DNA of 64,000 nucleotides from Fasciolopsis buskii. Lineage: Eukaryota > Platyhelminthes > Trematoda > Plagiorchiida > Fasciolidae. Under the pieces are notes generated by a model. That model was not told the origin of the DNA and did no database searches. It saw only the letters and a program-made list of their open reading frames with translations. The position numbers and the translations under genes are program-made. This document shows, in pieces, positions 11,330-23,500 of the stretch. How positions within the stretch are numbered: position 1 is the stretch's first letter; each line of letters begins with the position of its first letter. The stretch spans positions 391,236-455,235 of the forward strand of contig LUCM01006633.1 of NCBI GenBank assembly GCA_008360955.1, in the 5' to 3' direction.

Positions 11330-12690
11330 CTAATCAAAACATTCCCTCTTTCCAAGGAAGGGAGCCATTATTTTTCGTGGACCGAAAGACGCAGACCATT
11401 TCGACTCCAACAAATACTGTTCCTTTGCCTTTTTAGTTTCTGAAAGTTTTTGAAACGGGTGTTTCAGAGCAGTTGCATCTGCTCTTCGAACTGTTTGCTG
11501 AGCGACCTTTATTATGGATTACGATTGCGTTCCATTTCCGGTGACCAGTTTATTGCCCTGACAGTGATGGCAGTCAGCACTTGGTCTCTTTTAACATTTA
11601 TTCCACCGATTTTGGCACGAAAGTCTGCGGTCGAAGTTGTCTTCTTTCGGGTTCCATGAGGAAATCGTATCCTAGATGTCATATTTCCTAACCAAGTAAG
11701 CCACCTCTGTTCCAGTGGACAGGTTTCTGTCTCAAACGCTCCTTGTGAATGTGGGTATTCGTTCCAAGTTTATACTGTCGTTTCTGTTTGATTTTTCTAT
11801 TCATTAACTGTTTTTTAACATCAGTCTCTAACTCACTTTACAATTTTGCTGATGATGTCACTCTTTGTTGCCTTGTTTTGTGTTCAAATAGTCGCCAAGC
11901 CACTTGGAACATCGATCGTGATCGTGCTGTTTTCCGTGCATCAACTGTTTCGTGTCTAAAATGAATATCTCATCGGGATTCTATGTTTCAATAAAGCACT
12001 CCGTTATTCCTCCTAAATGAACTTCGATTTTAATTCTCTTTCCCCTCGGTCACCTTCATTACTTTGCTAACTCATGGATTCTCTTTGTCGGTCTACATTT
12101 GTGTCACTACTGGCCTAGCGTGGTGCGTACAAAGTCGGTCTTACTATCCCCTCTCAGAACTTCTTCTTTTGAACAGACTTAAACTCGCCAGACGGTGGAA
12201 TAATACAATCCCGCATAAAGGGATTTTCGTCCGCCATTATTTCTGCTCCGGTTGAGATTTAACAAAAAAATATTTTATCGATCAATTATTCTTTTCTGAC
12301 CTTTAATCTGCAGTTCCTTGCCGACCACAGGGCATCTCCTTTACTAACTCTACTCTGTTGTTAGTATTTTGATCTTTGTTCTTCAGCTATGGTTTTGGCA
12401 ATTCCCCTATTATGACTTTCAATCGTTCATCTCCAATTCAAGCTACTAGTCTCACTTACCAGCTCGTTTTTCCTAGATATCAAACTTTTTATTTCAGTCT
12501 TCATTTATTCCACAAGATGCTAATCTCGGGAACACGCATCCGCTCTCCGTATTCCCAACGACATGAGATTATTCTATTTTAAAAAGCTCAGTCAACAAAT
12601 TGAGTCCTACGTGGGCGTTTCTTCATAGGCTCCCAATTTTTAATACAACGCTTGATTGTGAGATTTACACCTAAATTTTGAAAAATAAAA
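11330..12690 (+). mobile_element. LINE B: RT domain and C-terminus of a Jockey/CR1-type element
   Basis: Plus-strand LINE ORF2 with several frame changes. In order: KEGSHYFS and a YRPIS-like block (11345-11400); NCLLSDLYYGLRLRSISGDQ (about 11475-11550), the 'QYGFRxGRSTGD' block; HRFWHESLRSKLSSFGFHEE (about 11605-11665), the 'AFDRVWHxxLLxKLxxxGF' block; GIRSKFILSFLF then LFINCFLTSVSNSLYNFADDV, with the catalytic FADD intact at 11845-11856; SRQATWNIDRD just after. The end is very readable: SPTWAFLHRLPIFNTTLDCE, with stop TAA at 12672-12674 and AATAAA at 12684-12689. Stops and shifts between blocks show a dead copy. It lies just beyond the LINE A inverted duplication. The 5' half (EN) is not recognisable, so it may be 5'-truncated. 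Confidence 0.8.
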
Positions 12691-14351
12691 TTGCTTAGAT
12701 CTCATTTAAGTTTTCTCAAGTAAATGGGGCTAAACAAACATGAGATTTATCAAAAAATCTGTCCCATATATGAGGATGAAAAAGTTAGGAAGCGTCGGAC
12801 GAAATGGGAAAAATTCATGTCGTGTTCCCCCTCTTTACTGTCTGATCCTCGTATCAGATAGGGACAGAAGATACCGATATTGGTATGCATAAATTCAACT
12901 GGGAGGAATGGACACCTGGAAACTGGTAAGTGCTGAGTTAGTTGGTAAAACATCGTTTATATCAAGTGATACCCTGTTTGTTTTATTGGGGGGTGGGGGA
13001 GTCAGACGAGAGTCAAATTCAATGGGAAGAAAATCGAAGGAAAGTGATGAAACACGCCTACTGTTTCAAAAGACTGGGGCTAATTAAGGGAAAATGAATA
13101 CAGTAAGACTGAGAAAACGGTGAAGAAACGTGTGGATGTGAATCTTGATGGGATTCAAGGACTGGCGATCTATTCGTACCTTCCAAAATAGGTGTCCCAG
13201 TTTATTGACTTATTTCCGAATTGGAAATTTCTGTTTTAGACCGGTATCTAAGCTGACACCCAGATAACTGACATAATTAGTGCTCAGTGGGGGGCTTTAA
13301 AAATTTGATGTAACAAGTGCTGCAGAAAAAAATAGAACGAGAAGGAGTAAAAATTCACTAGAGACTTCTAACTCAAACGGGACGAGAGAGTTTCTGTGCC
13401 AAATAGGTTTTCATCGATTTTCACAAAATCGGACCAGTCAGCAACAGCTCGCAAGTGGACAGTGTCAATATTCGTAAACCGAGGAAACCGGAGTATCGTG
13501 AACACGGATCGAAAGCTCAAAAGGGAACAATTACGGTGTCCTGGGATAGACCAAGATTGTTGACTTGGGTCAACATGTAATGATCATTTCTGTGTTCCGA
13601 AGTGCTATTGTCTTAGCCAAAACCGCTAACATTTTTTTGACTAAGTCTTTACGGTCAACTTTCTTAGGATTCTGATCACCGTGCGTGTCGTTTAGCCTGC
13701 GTGTGCACAAATAGCGATATCATATTTACGGGTGAGAAAATGTTTGTGAACGAAAATCTCATTTTAGCAAACGGAAGCTTGTGGAAATTTAACGACCGTG
13801 CCATAATTCTTAGCGAACGTTGTGTTGCCTTTTACTAGCCACTAAATGGAATCAATGAAAGAGGTAGTTCTGAAACCATTCAGTGTTCTTTCCAGGTCAG
13901 AATGTTTAACCACTGAACGTTTTTTCTATTCCGGATTATTCCTCGTCCATTTTTACCACTGAATTCTTGCGTACAATAAAATTCGTCACGGTATGAACTG
14001 TAAACTGGTTCGTTCGTATCGTTTTGGTGATCACGTATGCATGACAGTTCATGATCCGAGCTCGGTCAGTCAACTGAACTCACATATTCCTTTGCTATCT
14101 CCCTGGTTATTTGTCTGTAGCAGTGTACAAAAAATTTGACAATGCCTTGTCTCGTTCGGTCTTACCGACTGTTAGCTGTGATTTCCCCAAGGCGCTTTCT
14201 AAATACGGACCGGGCTAATTCTACTCTATTATTGCCATTTATTAAACGAATGCAAAAATTGGCTACAGTTATCACTGATAGACGATTAGGCTCATTGCCT
14301 TGGTTTGATGAATGTAAAAGGTGAAACTACAGTTGAACTCATATCGATGAA
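12691..14351. other. Unannotated stretch
   Basis: No gene, repeat family or RNA recognised. A short G-rich run (GGGGGGTGGGGG) lies near 12990. Confidence 0.5.
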
Positions 14352-14546
14352 ATGTTTTAGCCGTGAAGCAGCTGCACCTCGGGAAATGATTTCCTGGCGT
14401 AGAAAGTACCCGAGTCGCGGGTTCGAGTTCCCCCACCGTCGGCCAACTTTCCCACTTGGCAGCCTTCTGCTGGCAGTGGCTCCCTTCTTGAAAATCGATG
14501 TGCATTGTTGTTTTATTAATAAAGGAAGTAAAAGATAAAAAAAACC
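14352..14546 (+). repeat. SINE-like repeat with tRNA-derived head, copy 1
   Basis: The head contains GTCGCGGGTTCGAGTTCCCC at 14414-14433, which fits a tRNA T-arm and RNA polymerase III B box (GGTTCGANNCC) with one extra base. A CACCG-like acceptor end follows. The body has the block CCCACTTGGCAGCC, a conserved middle, and an A-rich tail (GGAAGTAAAAGATAAAAAAA). A second copy in opposite orientation at 55135-55345 shares head, body and tail in the same order. Two dispersed copies, a tRNA-like promoter and an A-rich end together suggest a SINE. The A box is degraded in this copy and clearer in the other. Family name unknown to me. Confidence 0.65.
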
Positions 14547-17500
14547 ATTACCACGGCATCACCCTACCGAATGCTGAGCCACTATTGGTCAGGAGAAGTC
14601 TGCACTGATCGGCTGATTATCGTGCTCCCGGTCAATAAACGATTTCCGATATCTGAGATGGGTAAGCTTTCAGATTCCATATCATATGCAGGAAACATCG
14701 ATGTCTGGGCTGTGATGAATTAGTCTGAGTGATGCAATGATGTAAAAAGGTTTTCCGATGAGGAAGAATGCTAAAGTCATTGATTTCTTGGCTATTCGCA
14801 GCAAGGACAAAAGAAGTTGAAGCATCAGGCTGTTCCTGAGCACATCTATTCCTGGGGCTGGAAATTACTGATTTATCGTTTCCGAAATTCGTTCTTTTAA
14901 CTTTCGCGTAGCATTCAGCTGGCGTTATTGATTTTTTGGGGATTCATAGAATTTGGTTCTCTCATTTTTTTCGACAGTATTTCCAACTTACTGGTCCATT
15001 GTTATGCCTTGGCTTATTTCCGCGCTCCATGCAAGGTTCATTTGGTGCATTGCACCAAACTCTTCCTTAACATACCTCGTGTATTCGCTGTTGAAAGTCA
15101 TCACTTATCCAACACTTGCATATGACAAGTGTTCAAAGTATTCGCATCGCCTGGAAGGATCCATTAGACGGGTATCTGACTGCACAAAAATGCTTTGAAC
15201 AATATTTATCACCAACTGGAATTCTTAGAGCCACCAGTCGCTTTATGTCCTAGGTCCCGTCTGCGAATCATTCTAGTGACTCCTGACAATCCGTGCGTTC
15301 CAATTACTAAAAAAAAATCATCAGCAGAGCACTGTTCCATCGGATGCCTTTGTTGAGAGGACATTAAAACTAAGTTAATATATTGGTGAAGTATTCAAGT
15401 GATGCATGAACTTGCAACTGGTACCAGGGAACAGAAACACTCTCCACAAAATGCAGTATATTTTTCAGGATTAATGTACGAATTCATACCTTTGGGCGTC
15501 TAAGACGGATAGTTCACAATCCTGATACGAAAGAGTAAACTGACGGGATAGGTTCTATTCAAGTAAAGTGTACGTGCATTAGATTTTAAAACCTCGCGTC
15601 ATCCACTGGTCGTGGACGTTAGTGCCAAAATGATTGCGTCAGAGAATGACAGTCCCCGATTCGTTGGATTGGTTCATCTATGGAGATGAAAAGTGGTGAG
15701 AACTTTTCAGTCTGTCACGGATAACAGCGATTCAGTACGCATTAAGGACGCTGCGGGTGCTTGCACAGTAGGAGGAGTTTTCGTATCATGATTCGATGTG
15801 TGAATTTTTTGCACGCAAAGCTGAACCTAGTTTGGCAAGAGAAGTTTCAACATCTAAGTCCGCGCATCCATATTGATTATTATGTTGCCGGGACAACGGT
15901 ATTGGTCTTCCTGTTCCGGACAGACTTGTAGATCAAATCATACGACTGGTCGACAGCCAGGAAGAGTGACATGGAAAAAAGCGAGAAAGAAACGAATGGA
16001 TTGGAACTTTCTCATTCAACCTGACCTATTCCGGAGTAGTGTGAAAAATATTCCGACTGGTCTTATTAAATGATGACCAAACAGACTGAAAGTCGGTTCG
16101 CAAGCAAAGAATGCGTCGATTGTGCGTGAATACACGGTATGACGAGGTTTGCACGAGTGAAATGAAACGTTGGAATGAGTGAGACACAATGACTAGCATA
16201 CTTCAGATAGTAGTTACAGTAGTTACACATATATATATGTATACAGTTATAATATTTAGGTATAAGGAATGTCCATAAAGTACTTCACTGTTAAGTTAAT
16301 TGCAAATGTGAAAATAAATGCGAATCTAACGTGCTTTTTTTGGAAAACCGTCGGTCTATGATTCACTAACTCATGCTTTTCCTTAGGCAGCATTAACTCA
16401 CTTGACTCATCTTGATATGACGTTTATTGAAACATTTACATGGCAGTTGATTCATTTCCAAACTCCAAAAGTTTGGTTCCAAACAGTCCCCTAGGTGTTT
16501 TGACTAGCCTGAAGTTGATGAAGTTACTGGGATCGTGAAATTGATCCAATCCATCTAGGTTTCTTGGTGCCCTTAACGCTTCGCACTGGCTGATACGGTA
16601 CATTCTTCGTCTTGGTATAGAAATTCCTTGTTGTCAATGCAATTTTCCAACCAGTGCTCATTCAGCATCCATTAGTATCCCACAGTATAAAACTAGTCGG
16701 TTCGAACTGTTGACAAACAAAATCGTTGGATTAAGCGATAGTGGCGTAACAAGCTAATTCTCGGTTCAGTGAATCCTTCCTCGAGCCTATCTACTCGTGC
16801 ATATAGGTGACGAAACGCAGCGTGGTTATTTGGTGAAACAGATATCAGTTTTCTCGACTAACCGGCTTAGAAGCAATTGTTGATGAGGGACACGTATTTG
16901 GGTTTGGGGATTATTCAGTGTTTAGTTTACGTAATCGATTTACGAATATTGAACCCTCTTCTGTTCCCACATACTACTAGTCATTGGCTGTGGAGATCGA
17001 ATCCCTTGCAAGAGTTTGTGTGTGTTTGGCACAGATTTGGACTGAAGGTACGACTGGTTATTGTCTATGCATGACTACATCTCACTGGGTATAGGTGAAA
17101 TAAGTTCAAAATAGTTTATCTAGCTTCCCCGAACAAATCGCCAGGATTCAGATTAAGAACGCCGTCAACCTCGTTCACCTGTCATCCCTTCGCAATACCC
17201 CTTGCATGCACACGCACACACACACATACACACACGCACACACTTGTCATCCGTGGATCTGAACGAAGAGGCAACTGAGTTAAATTTGCAGATTTTTCAA
17301 TGGAATTTTTGAACCAAATAAAGTGATTCTACCAATTAGGAAAAATATACGAGCAACAGAAAGTAAGTAAAGGGTATAGTTTACTTCTAAGAATCTAGAT
17401 CGGCATCTGACAGTGGGAAATGACTCATTTCGGACTTCCCCAATCAGGCACCGTCACGCCACTTGAAGAAACGCTGGGGATAGACAATAAACTGGTAAGT

Positions 17501-20500
17501 GAAAATTTTATTTGCTACTGCATTGACCTCGATAAAGAAGGAACAAAGTACTTATTATAACAAATTGATCCCGACTGGCTAATTAATTCATTGAGCTGTT
17601 CAGTGTTGCATAGATCATTTAAAGACTTTTCTGCTTACCCACGTTTGATCGATAGGAAAAAAGAGGTAGGTTTTTCACAATGAGGGCGAAGTATAAACAT
17701 CATCTACTGTTTTACGATCCATTCAGGCGAATAATTGCCTAATGATTAATTATATTGAATTTTGACGTCCATTTCTAGTCCCATTATTAGCGAGGACAGA
17801 TGGGGAACAGGTACACTGAACTGTAATCCCGAAATTCAATGAAACAAGATAAAAGTACAGGCCCCAAAAATGATAAGAAAAGATTTGAACCGATTGATCC
17901 GGGTCATCAGGTCGGCGATTTTTCTACGACATCGTGTATATCGCGTTGGTGAGCTAAGAAAATAGTTGTCCTATAAGTGCCTCGGGAGGTAAATTACAAA
18001 TTAACCATTTGAAGTTAGATAGAAAAGTGCAAAAATGTTCCACCATTTCTGCCGTTCGGGGTCAGGTCGGTGACATTTTTGTGCCTTCTAACACTTTATC
18101 AATCAGCAATCGTCAAGATGTTGATAGACTGAAGTGGCGCCCCAGGTATCCTTTGTGATGATCGATTCGATTAAGTCCGGCTACGCGGAGAAACAGGTCT
18201 CAAGATGGCCGGACATAATGGGGGAGGTTGTGCGGATTAGATAATTTGTTGTAAAATTTGTACGGTTGATTTCTTGGGATGTTGGTGGTTCGACGGACGT
18301 GTACGATGTAATATGGACAGAAGGGAAAAGTCGTTTTGTAAAGTTCAATGAAACTGGAAATACTGAAAAATGTTCATGGATGCAGAAAGAACACATTGTA
18401 CAATGTCCTTCGGAGGCAGCAGCACGTTCCTTCGTCGACAGAGTATCACCGGGGATAGGAAATGCGCTGACTAAACGTGTGATCTCTTTCGTGATCGCTT
18501 ACGTTCCCACATGAGGAGTAAACAAAAAAGACACGAGAGATTGTCTGAAACGAACCATATGAGAATTACCATACCTTCAGTTTGAAAAGCATTCTGAAAA
18601 AAGTTGGGATAAATATCAGCAAAATTCGTCTAGAGAGTGACAAACAACGTGCCAACAAGACTTGGTAGAGGTAAGGGTGACGTATTCCCGTGAAAAATCA
18701 TTTTCTTTGCCACATTGGAAGAGTGCTGAATTTATTCCCATAAAAGTCACGTGTTTTGACGCCTTCAATTCAATCGGTTTCCTAGCCCCTAGTTCATTCG
18801 CGCTCAGCAAAGACAATCGGATGGTCTCTGCCCTATCAACTCGGCTCCTGTTTACTGGTCATCATCAAACGATTTAAATCGTTTCTTCCGGGTCGAAGCT
18901 CAATCGGTAGTTGCCTCCAGTCTCTTCGGATCATTCTCCTCTTGATCTGATTCCGATCTCGTTCTCCCAGTTCCATTCGACTAAACTCCCGATCAGTGTT
19001 TCATTCACCCTATGCGAAAGGGGTTCACCAGTCTTTGTTTCCGGAAATGGATCTTCTTCATTGCCTCAAGACATCGCATGCTGCCTTGAATTTCTACAAT
19101 CAGTTCGTATCCTCCAATTACATGAATATCTTCACACGATTGAGCGGGGTTGCAATTGACAAAGAAACGAAAAACGTGCCGTATGCATTTGGCAATGCAA
19201 AACTGCTTAACCAAGGCTTAACCAAGGCAGTGAAAAATGACATACCCAAAAACCATGCAAAATAACTGAATGCGAAGGTTTTACAATGTGATCAAATTTA
19301 AAATTAAATTGCAGGCTTGAATCCACTGACGAAAAGTCAGTGGGAACTGCAAAGAGCCGTATGCGTGGCGTCACCCAGCCTCGACCAATCAGACGTTCAT
19401 CGGACAAAAGTTGTATCCATAGTTCAATGTGTTTTCAAGTTACAGTGACTGCCAACTTGCTTTGAGAGCGATCACTCGCAGTGGCCAGATTCTTGACAAA
19501 TTTCAACCTCTATGAATAACACTGTGTGACTAACATTATGGTAACTTTTTGTTATATGGGCAGGTTTACTGCTTTACTGATGATCGTTTTACCGTTAGCA
19601 CTTGTCCAATCCAATTTATTTTTTTGCTGAATCGAATAAGAGTATTGTTCGCTGTGAAAAAATCGTTTTAGTCATACTTTTCGCTGCTTATTTCAGTCTA
19701 GACACATGCCTGAGAGCACCATGAATTTATTTCGGTTTGACATGCACGAACCAGTCGGGTTGTCTAGGTAGCTCTCAGTTCTTTAATTCCTTTATTACTG
19801 AACAAACAAACACTAGTTCCAGTGGGAGTGTGAAGAATAAGAAGCTATCCACTTATCAACTGAGTGGCAGTGCTATCACTACTTTGATCTACCGCGCTGA
19901 AACATGATCTTTTTTAGACTAGATCCGCCTTGACTGAAACCAAAGTATAGTCTAAAAACTCTTCCCTAATGATGACCAGCTCGAGGGTGTTGAGAAGGTC
20001 TTAAGACATCATTGTCTGCAGCTGCCCAACTTCATCTTGGTTACGGAGACGGACAGGCAAGGACTGTTCTTCCGCATAAACTCTGGACTTCATATGTTCG
20101 GGAATTCTTTAGTCCAGCAAAATGCTTTCTGAATATCGATTTTCGTTTGACGATTGTCCATCATGCAAGAACAACGTAGTGGAGTGTTAGCGGAACATGT
20201 GAGGCAATAAAGTTTCCTAGTTTTCTTCCAATCTGTTACCACTTAAGTAGTGGACAGGATAGAAGTTTAAATGACCGGTAGTGATAGGTTGTGTTTCATT
20301 TTTTCTCAGTCAAAAGTGAATCATGGATAATGGCATTTTGAACATTCCCCATTGTTTTTAGTGTCTAGCAGTCTGGTAAGAAGTGGGTATATTTAATGCT
20401 CTTTCTCTTACATGGACAATCTTCGGCCATCGTAAACTGTCGATATGTCGCTGCCCGACATCATTTCTTACTGCTTTCTCATCCCGTCATTTCCCGATCC

Positions 20501-23500
20501 AAGGCTTAGTCTTTGACTAAGGCAAGCTCATTGTCACACGCAGCCAATGGCTTCTCAGTGATTGTGACGCATGTGGTCCTGTTCCCTGATCGACCATGCT
20601 CCGAACGCACAAATGTCATCATTGTTTTGCGGAGTACTTCAGCATGACAGTAGCCAAGCCACTGTCCATCGGAGATTCATCAGCCTGGTTCAACGCCATT
20701 TCGGGGTTTAGGTCTAATCGAACAGTTGTCAGAAATGTTCCCCAAAACTTCCGTTGCTCGGGAAATATGTCACCACAAAACTAGTCGAACATTCCAAGCA
20801 CAGACTGAGCAAGACTACCGTTTGCGTTACCCCACTAAGACAATGGTATGGTTAATTCATCATTGTGGAAAGCATTGCGTGTTAGGTAGTCATTCAGATT
20901 GAACAAAACTTCATTGCGATGATTTAGTGGCTTCCATAGTTTTGTCTAACCGCTTGCCAGACAAATGCAACATCCATACGGTGAAACAAACACGAACAAT
21001 ATTCCACGCTTGTTTTACACGTTGAACAAGGAGGGGGGAGTTTTGAGTGCCTGGTCATCAGAATTGACCCGGTGGCTATGCCGACTGAGATATTTCCATT
21101 GCTTGTTTGACAATTACATATTACAAGTAACTGCCAAATCGAATAGCGCTTGTCGAAAGGTTCAATAAATCCAAATAATGAGGAGGTCAATACCGTTGAT
21201 TAAGAGAAGTCTGAAATTCCACGAAAACTCATTGGTATGATGAGTAAACTTTGTCATACTGTTATCATTCTCACCGAATGGCACGAGCGAGTGAATTTCA
21301 AATTATTCCGAAATTGAGGATTTGATGTTATCGTCGAAATGGTTCTAAAAACCCTCCGTATTGCTTTTTTGTATGTGACCATCAGGCCCGTAACAGCATC
21401 GAATATGAAACTGGCAAGGCTGCCCGCAAACTATTTAACCGGGTTGTAACTATTCCTGAGGGGAATATTCATTCGAACACGTATTTTGGTTGCTGGAAAG
21501 CGAATAGTCAAAACTGATATGGACATTCACGTGGCGATGCAGCCGATTAAAAGAACCGGGATATCTGTTCATCCGAATCTACTGACAACCACAATTATGA
21601 CAACTGAAATTCGAGCTCACAATAGGTAAACCATTAATTCTACCCTCAGAAGACTTGAACAGAGACTACATTCAGTACGCATTATTTGATGACATTCGGA
21701 CCGGGTAAAACGTACTGGTTTGAGCTTTGCTGATGACAACGCGGCCATCTCAATAAACGGCCCCACAGCACATTTTCATATTCCCGTTCATCTTGAAAGG
21801 GGACGAATGCAAGCCATTGGAGGAATCGAAAGTTGTCTTTATCAGGTAAACAGAAATTACTTGTTCATTTGAAGTTATTTGCACAAACAAATGATCCGGC
21901 TGCTGACTGATATGAACTGGTTGACCTGAACTGCGCATCTGTTGATATTCAATAAAAAAGCAAGCGAAGCGAAAAGCTAAACTAAGTTATTGCCACTAAA
22001 ATAATATATCTGAATGAGGAACCCGATTTTCCCGGTAGATTAGGGTTTACCGAGGACCAGCACGAAATTTCAGATCTCACAGAAAGTCGATCAGTCCACC
22101 GGGTTAGGTCACCCAGAATGCAAACGTGTAAACGTGTAAACGATGTGTGCAGTTGACACTTGGTCTCCGGGGTTGTGGAGTGAAGTGCTAGATGAGCTGT
22201 ACGACAAAAGAGGAAGTATAGACGAGATCTTCGAATTGAAAGAGTCAGGTGAACAGTAAATCATTCTAGTGCAAAAAATCATACAAATTTTTGGGCTCTT
22301 TGATACCTCAGGATCCTAGCAGATTGCAAAGTACGAATAGACAGCAGACACGATTTTAGAGTTGGAAATACTTTGAACAACAATACAAATTGGACAAAGT
22401 AGAAAGCCGTTTGGTTCAGCCCGACTCCCCTGGGGTCTGGAAATCAAGGGTGGCAACCGAGTGCACGCCTACTGCTCCTTTGTATACTGTTATGTGTGTT
22501 AGTGGTTTTGGATACCAGACTATTGCATAAAACCATTGGGAATTCGGCTGCACTTAAACACCGATTGCCCGAAATGAGTCGAGGCAAACGGGTAGCTCTC
22601 GTTCATCATTACAGTTTTCCTTGTAATAAAAGTTCTCTCAAATTTTCCCGAGCAACTTACAAGCGTATACAACACTGGAAGCATGCTAGGCTGCAGTTGG
22701 GGAAACGTGAATTTTTTTGGTAAAAATACGACGGTCGCGACGTGGAAGACAAATCAGTGCACTGTGTGCGCCAAAGGCACAAATCTCTGCTCGTTTTTTT
22801 CGCGCATTTTCATTTCCGTACATTCTAACAAAACCGCGTTTGGTTCAACCACCCAATTGACTAACCACCGGACCAAACAAGATACACGAAATTCCGGAAC
22901 GGGACACTGTGCGTTTTGTCCTAATTGCACCCGATAACGTGAAAAGCGGTGATAACAGTGTGGGGACATTTTCATTTGGTCTTTTGTAGTCGCTAACAAA
23001 AAAGTCATGTCTAACGACTATTTGCCCCCAGGGGACCGCAAGACAATCCTTCAACGTAAGAATTACCCAGTCCGTTGTTGTCCGCGTTCTTGTTTTAGGA
23101 CATTCGCTAATTCATTGTTTCGATGACAGATCAATACATTCCTGTACAACCGAAGAAAATATGTGTCAATTGTTCCCAGTTTGAAATTAGATCTGAGCTA
23201 TTGGCAGCCGCCGTTGTTCGAAAAGACCAATGGGATTGGTGAATTCTTTGTGCATCCCATAACGTTTCAACTTTGTACTCGTCAGTCGTTCTAAATTCTG
23301 TCCCAAGGAATAAGGAACAACGGTCACAGTGAGCTTAAACAAAATCAGCATGGTACAATATGAAGGAAAAGTGTTCACTTCCTTGAGAGAACTATATTCC
23401 AGGTTGTGTACATCGGATGCTTGACATTAATGCTGGTATGACAACCGGAGAAAGAGAAGCAGGTATCCCTCCACTAAAGGGTAGAATGGAACTCAGTGAC

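Noticed and set aside
18266..18514. 82-codon frame (ISWDVGGSTDVYDVIWTEGK...) with protein-like wording
   Set aside because: No recognised family and no convincing splice signals.
19860..20110. ITTLIYRAET resembling the LINE 'LLYGAETW' C-terminal block
   Set aside because: Too short, and the following frames did not give the expected LRWLGHVLRM-type sequence.
21715..21850. GLSFADDNAAIS: looks like an RT FADD motif followed by a CAG|GTAAAC donor
   Set aside because: In-frame stops lie just upstream and none of the neighbouring RT blocks is present.
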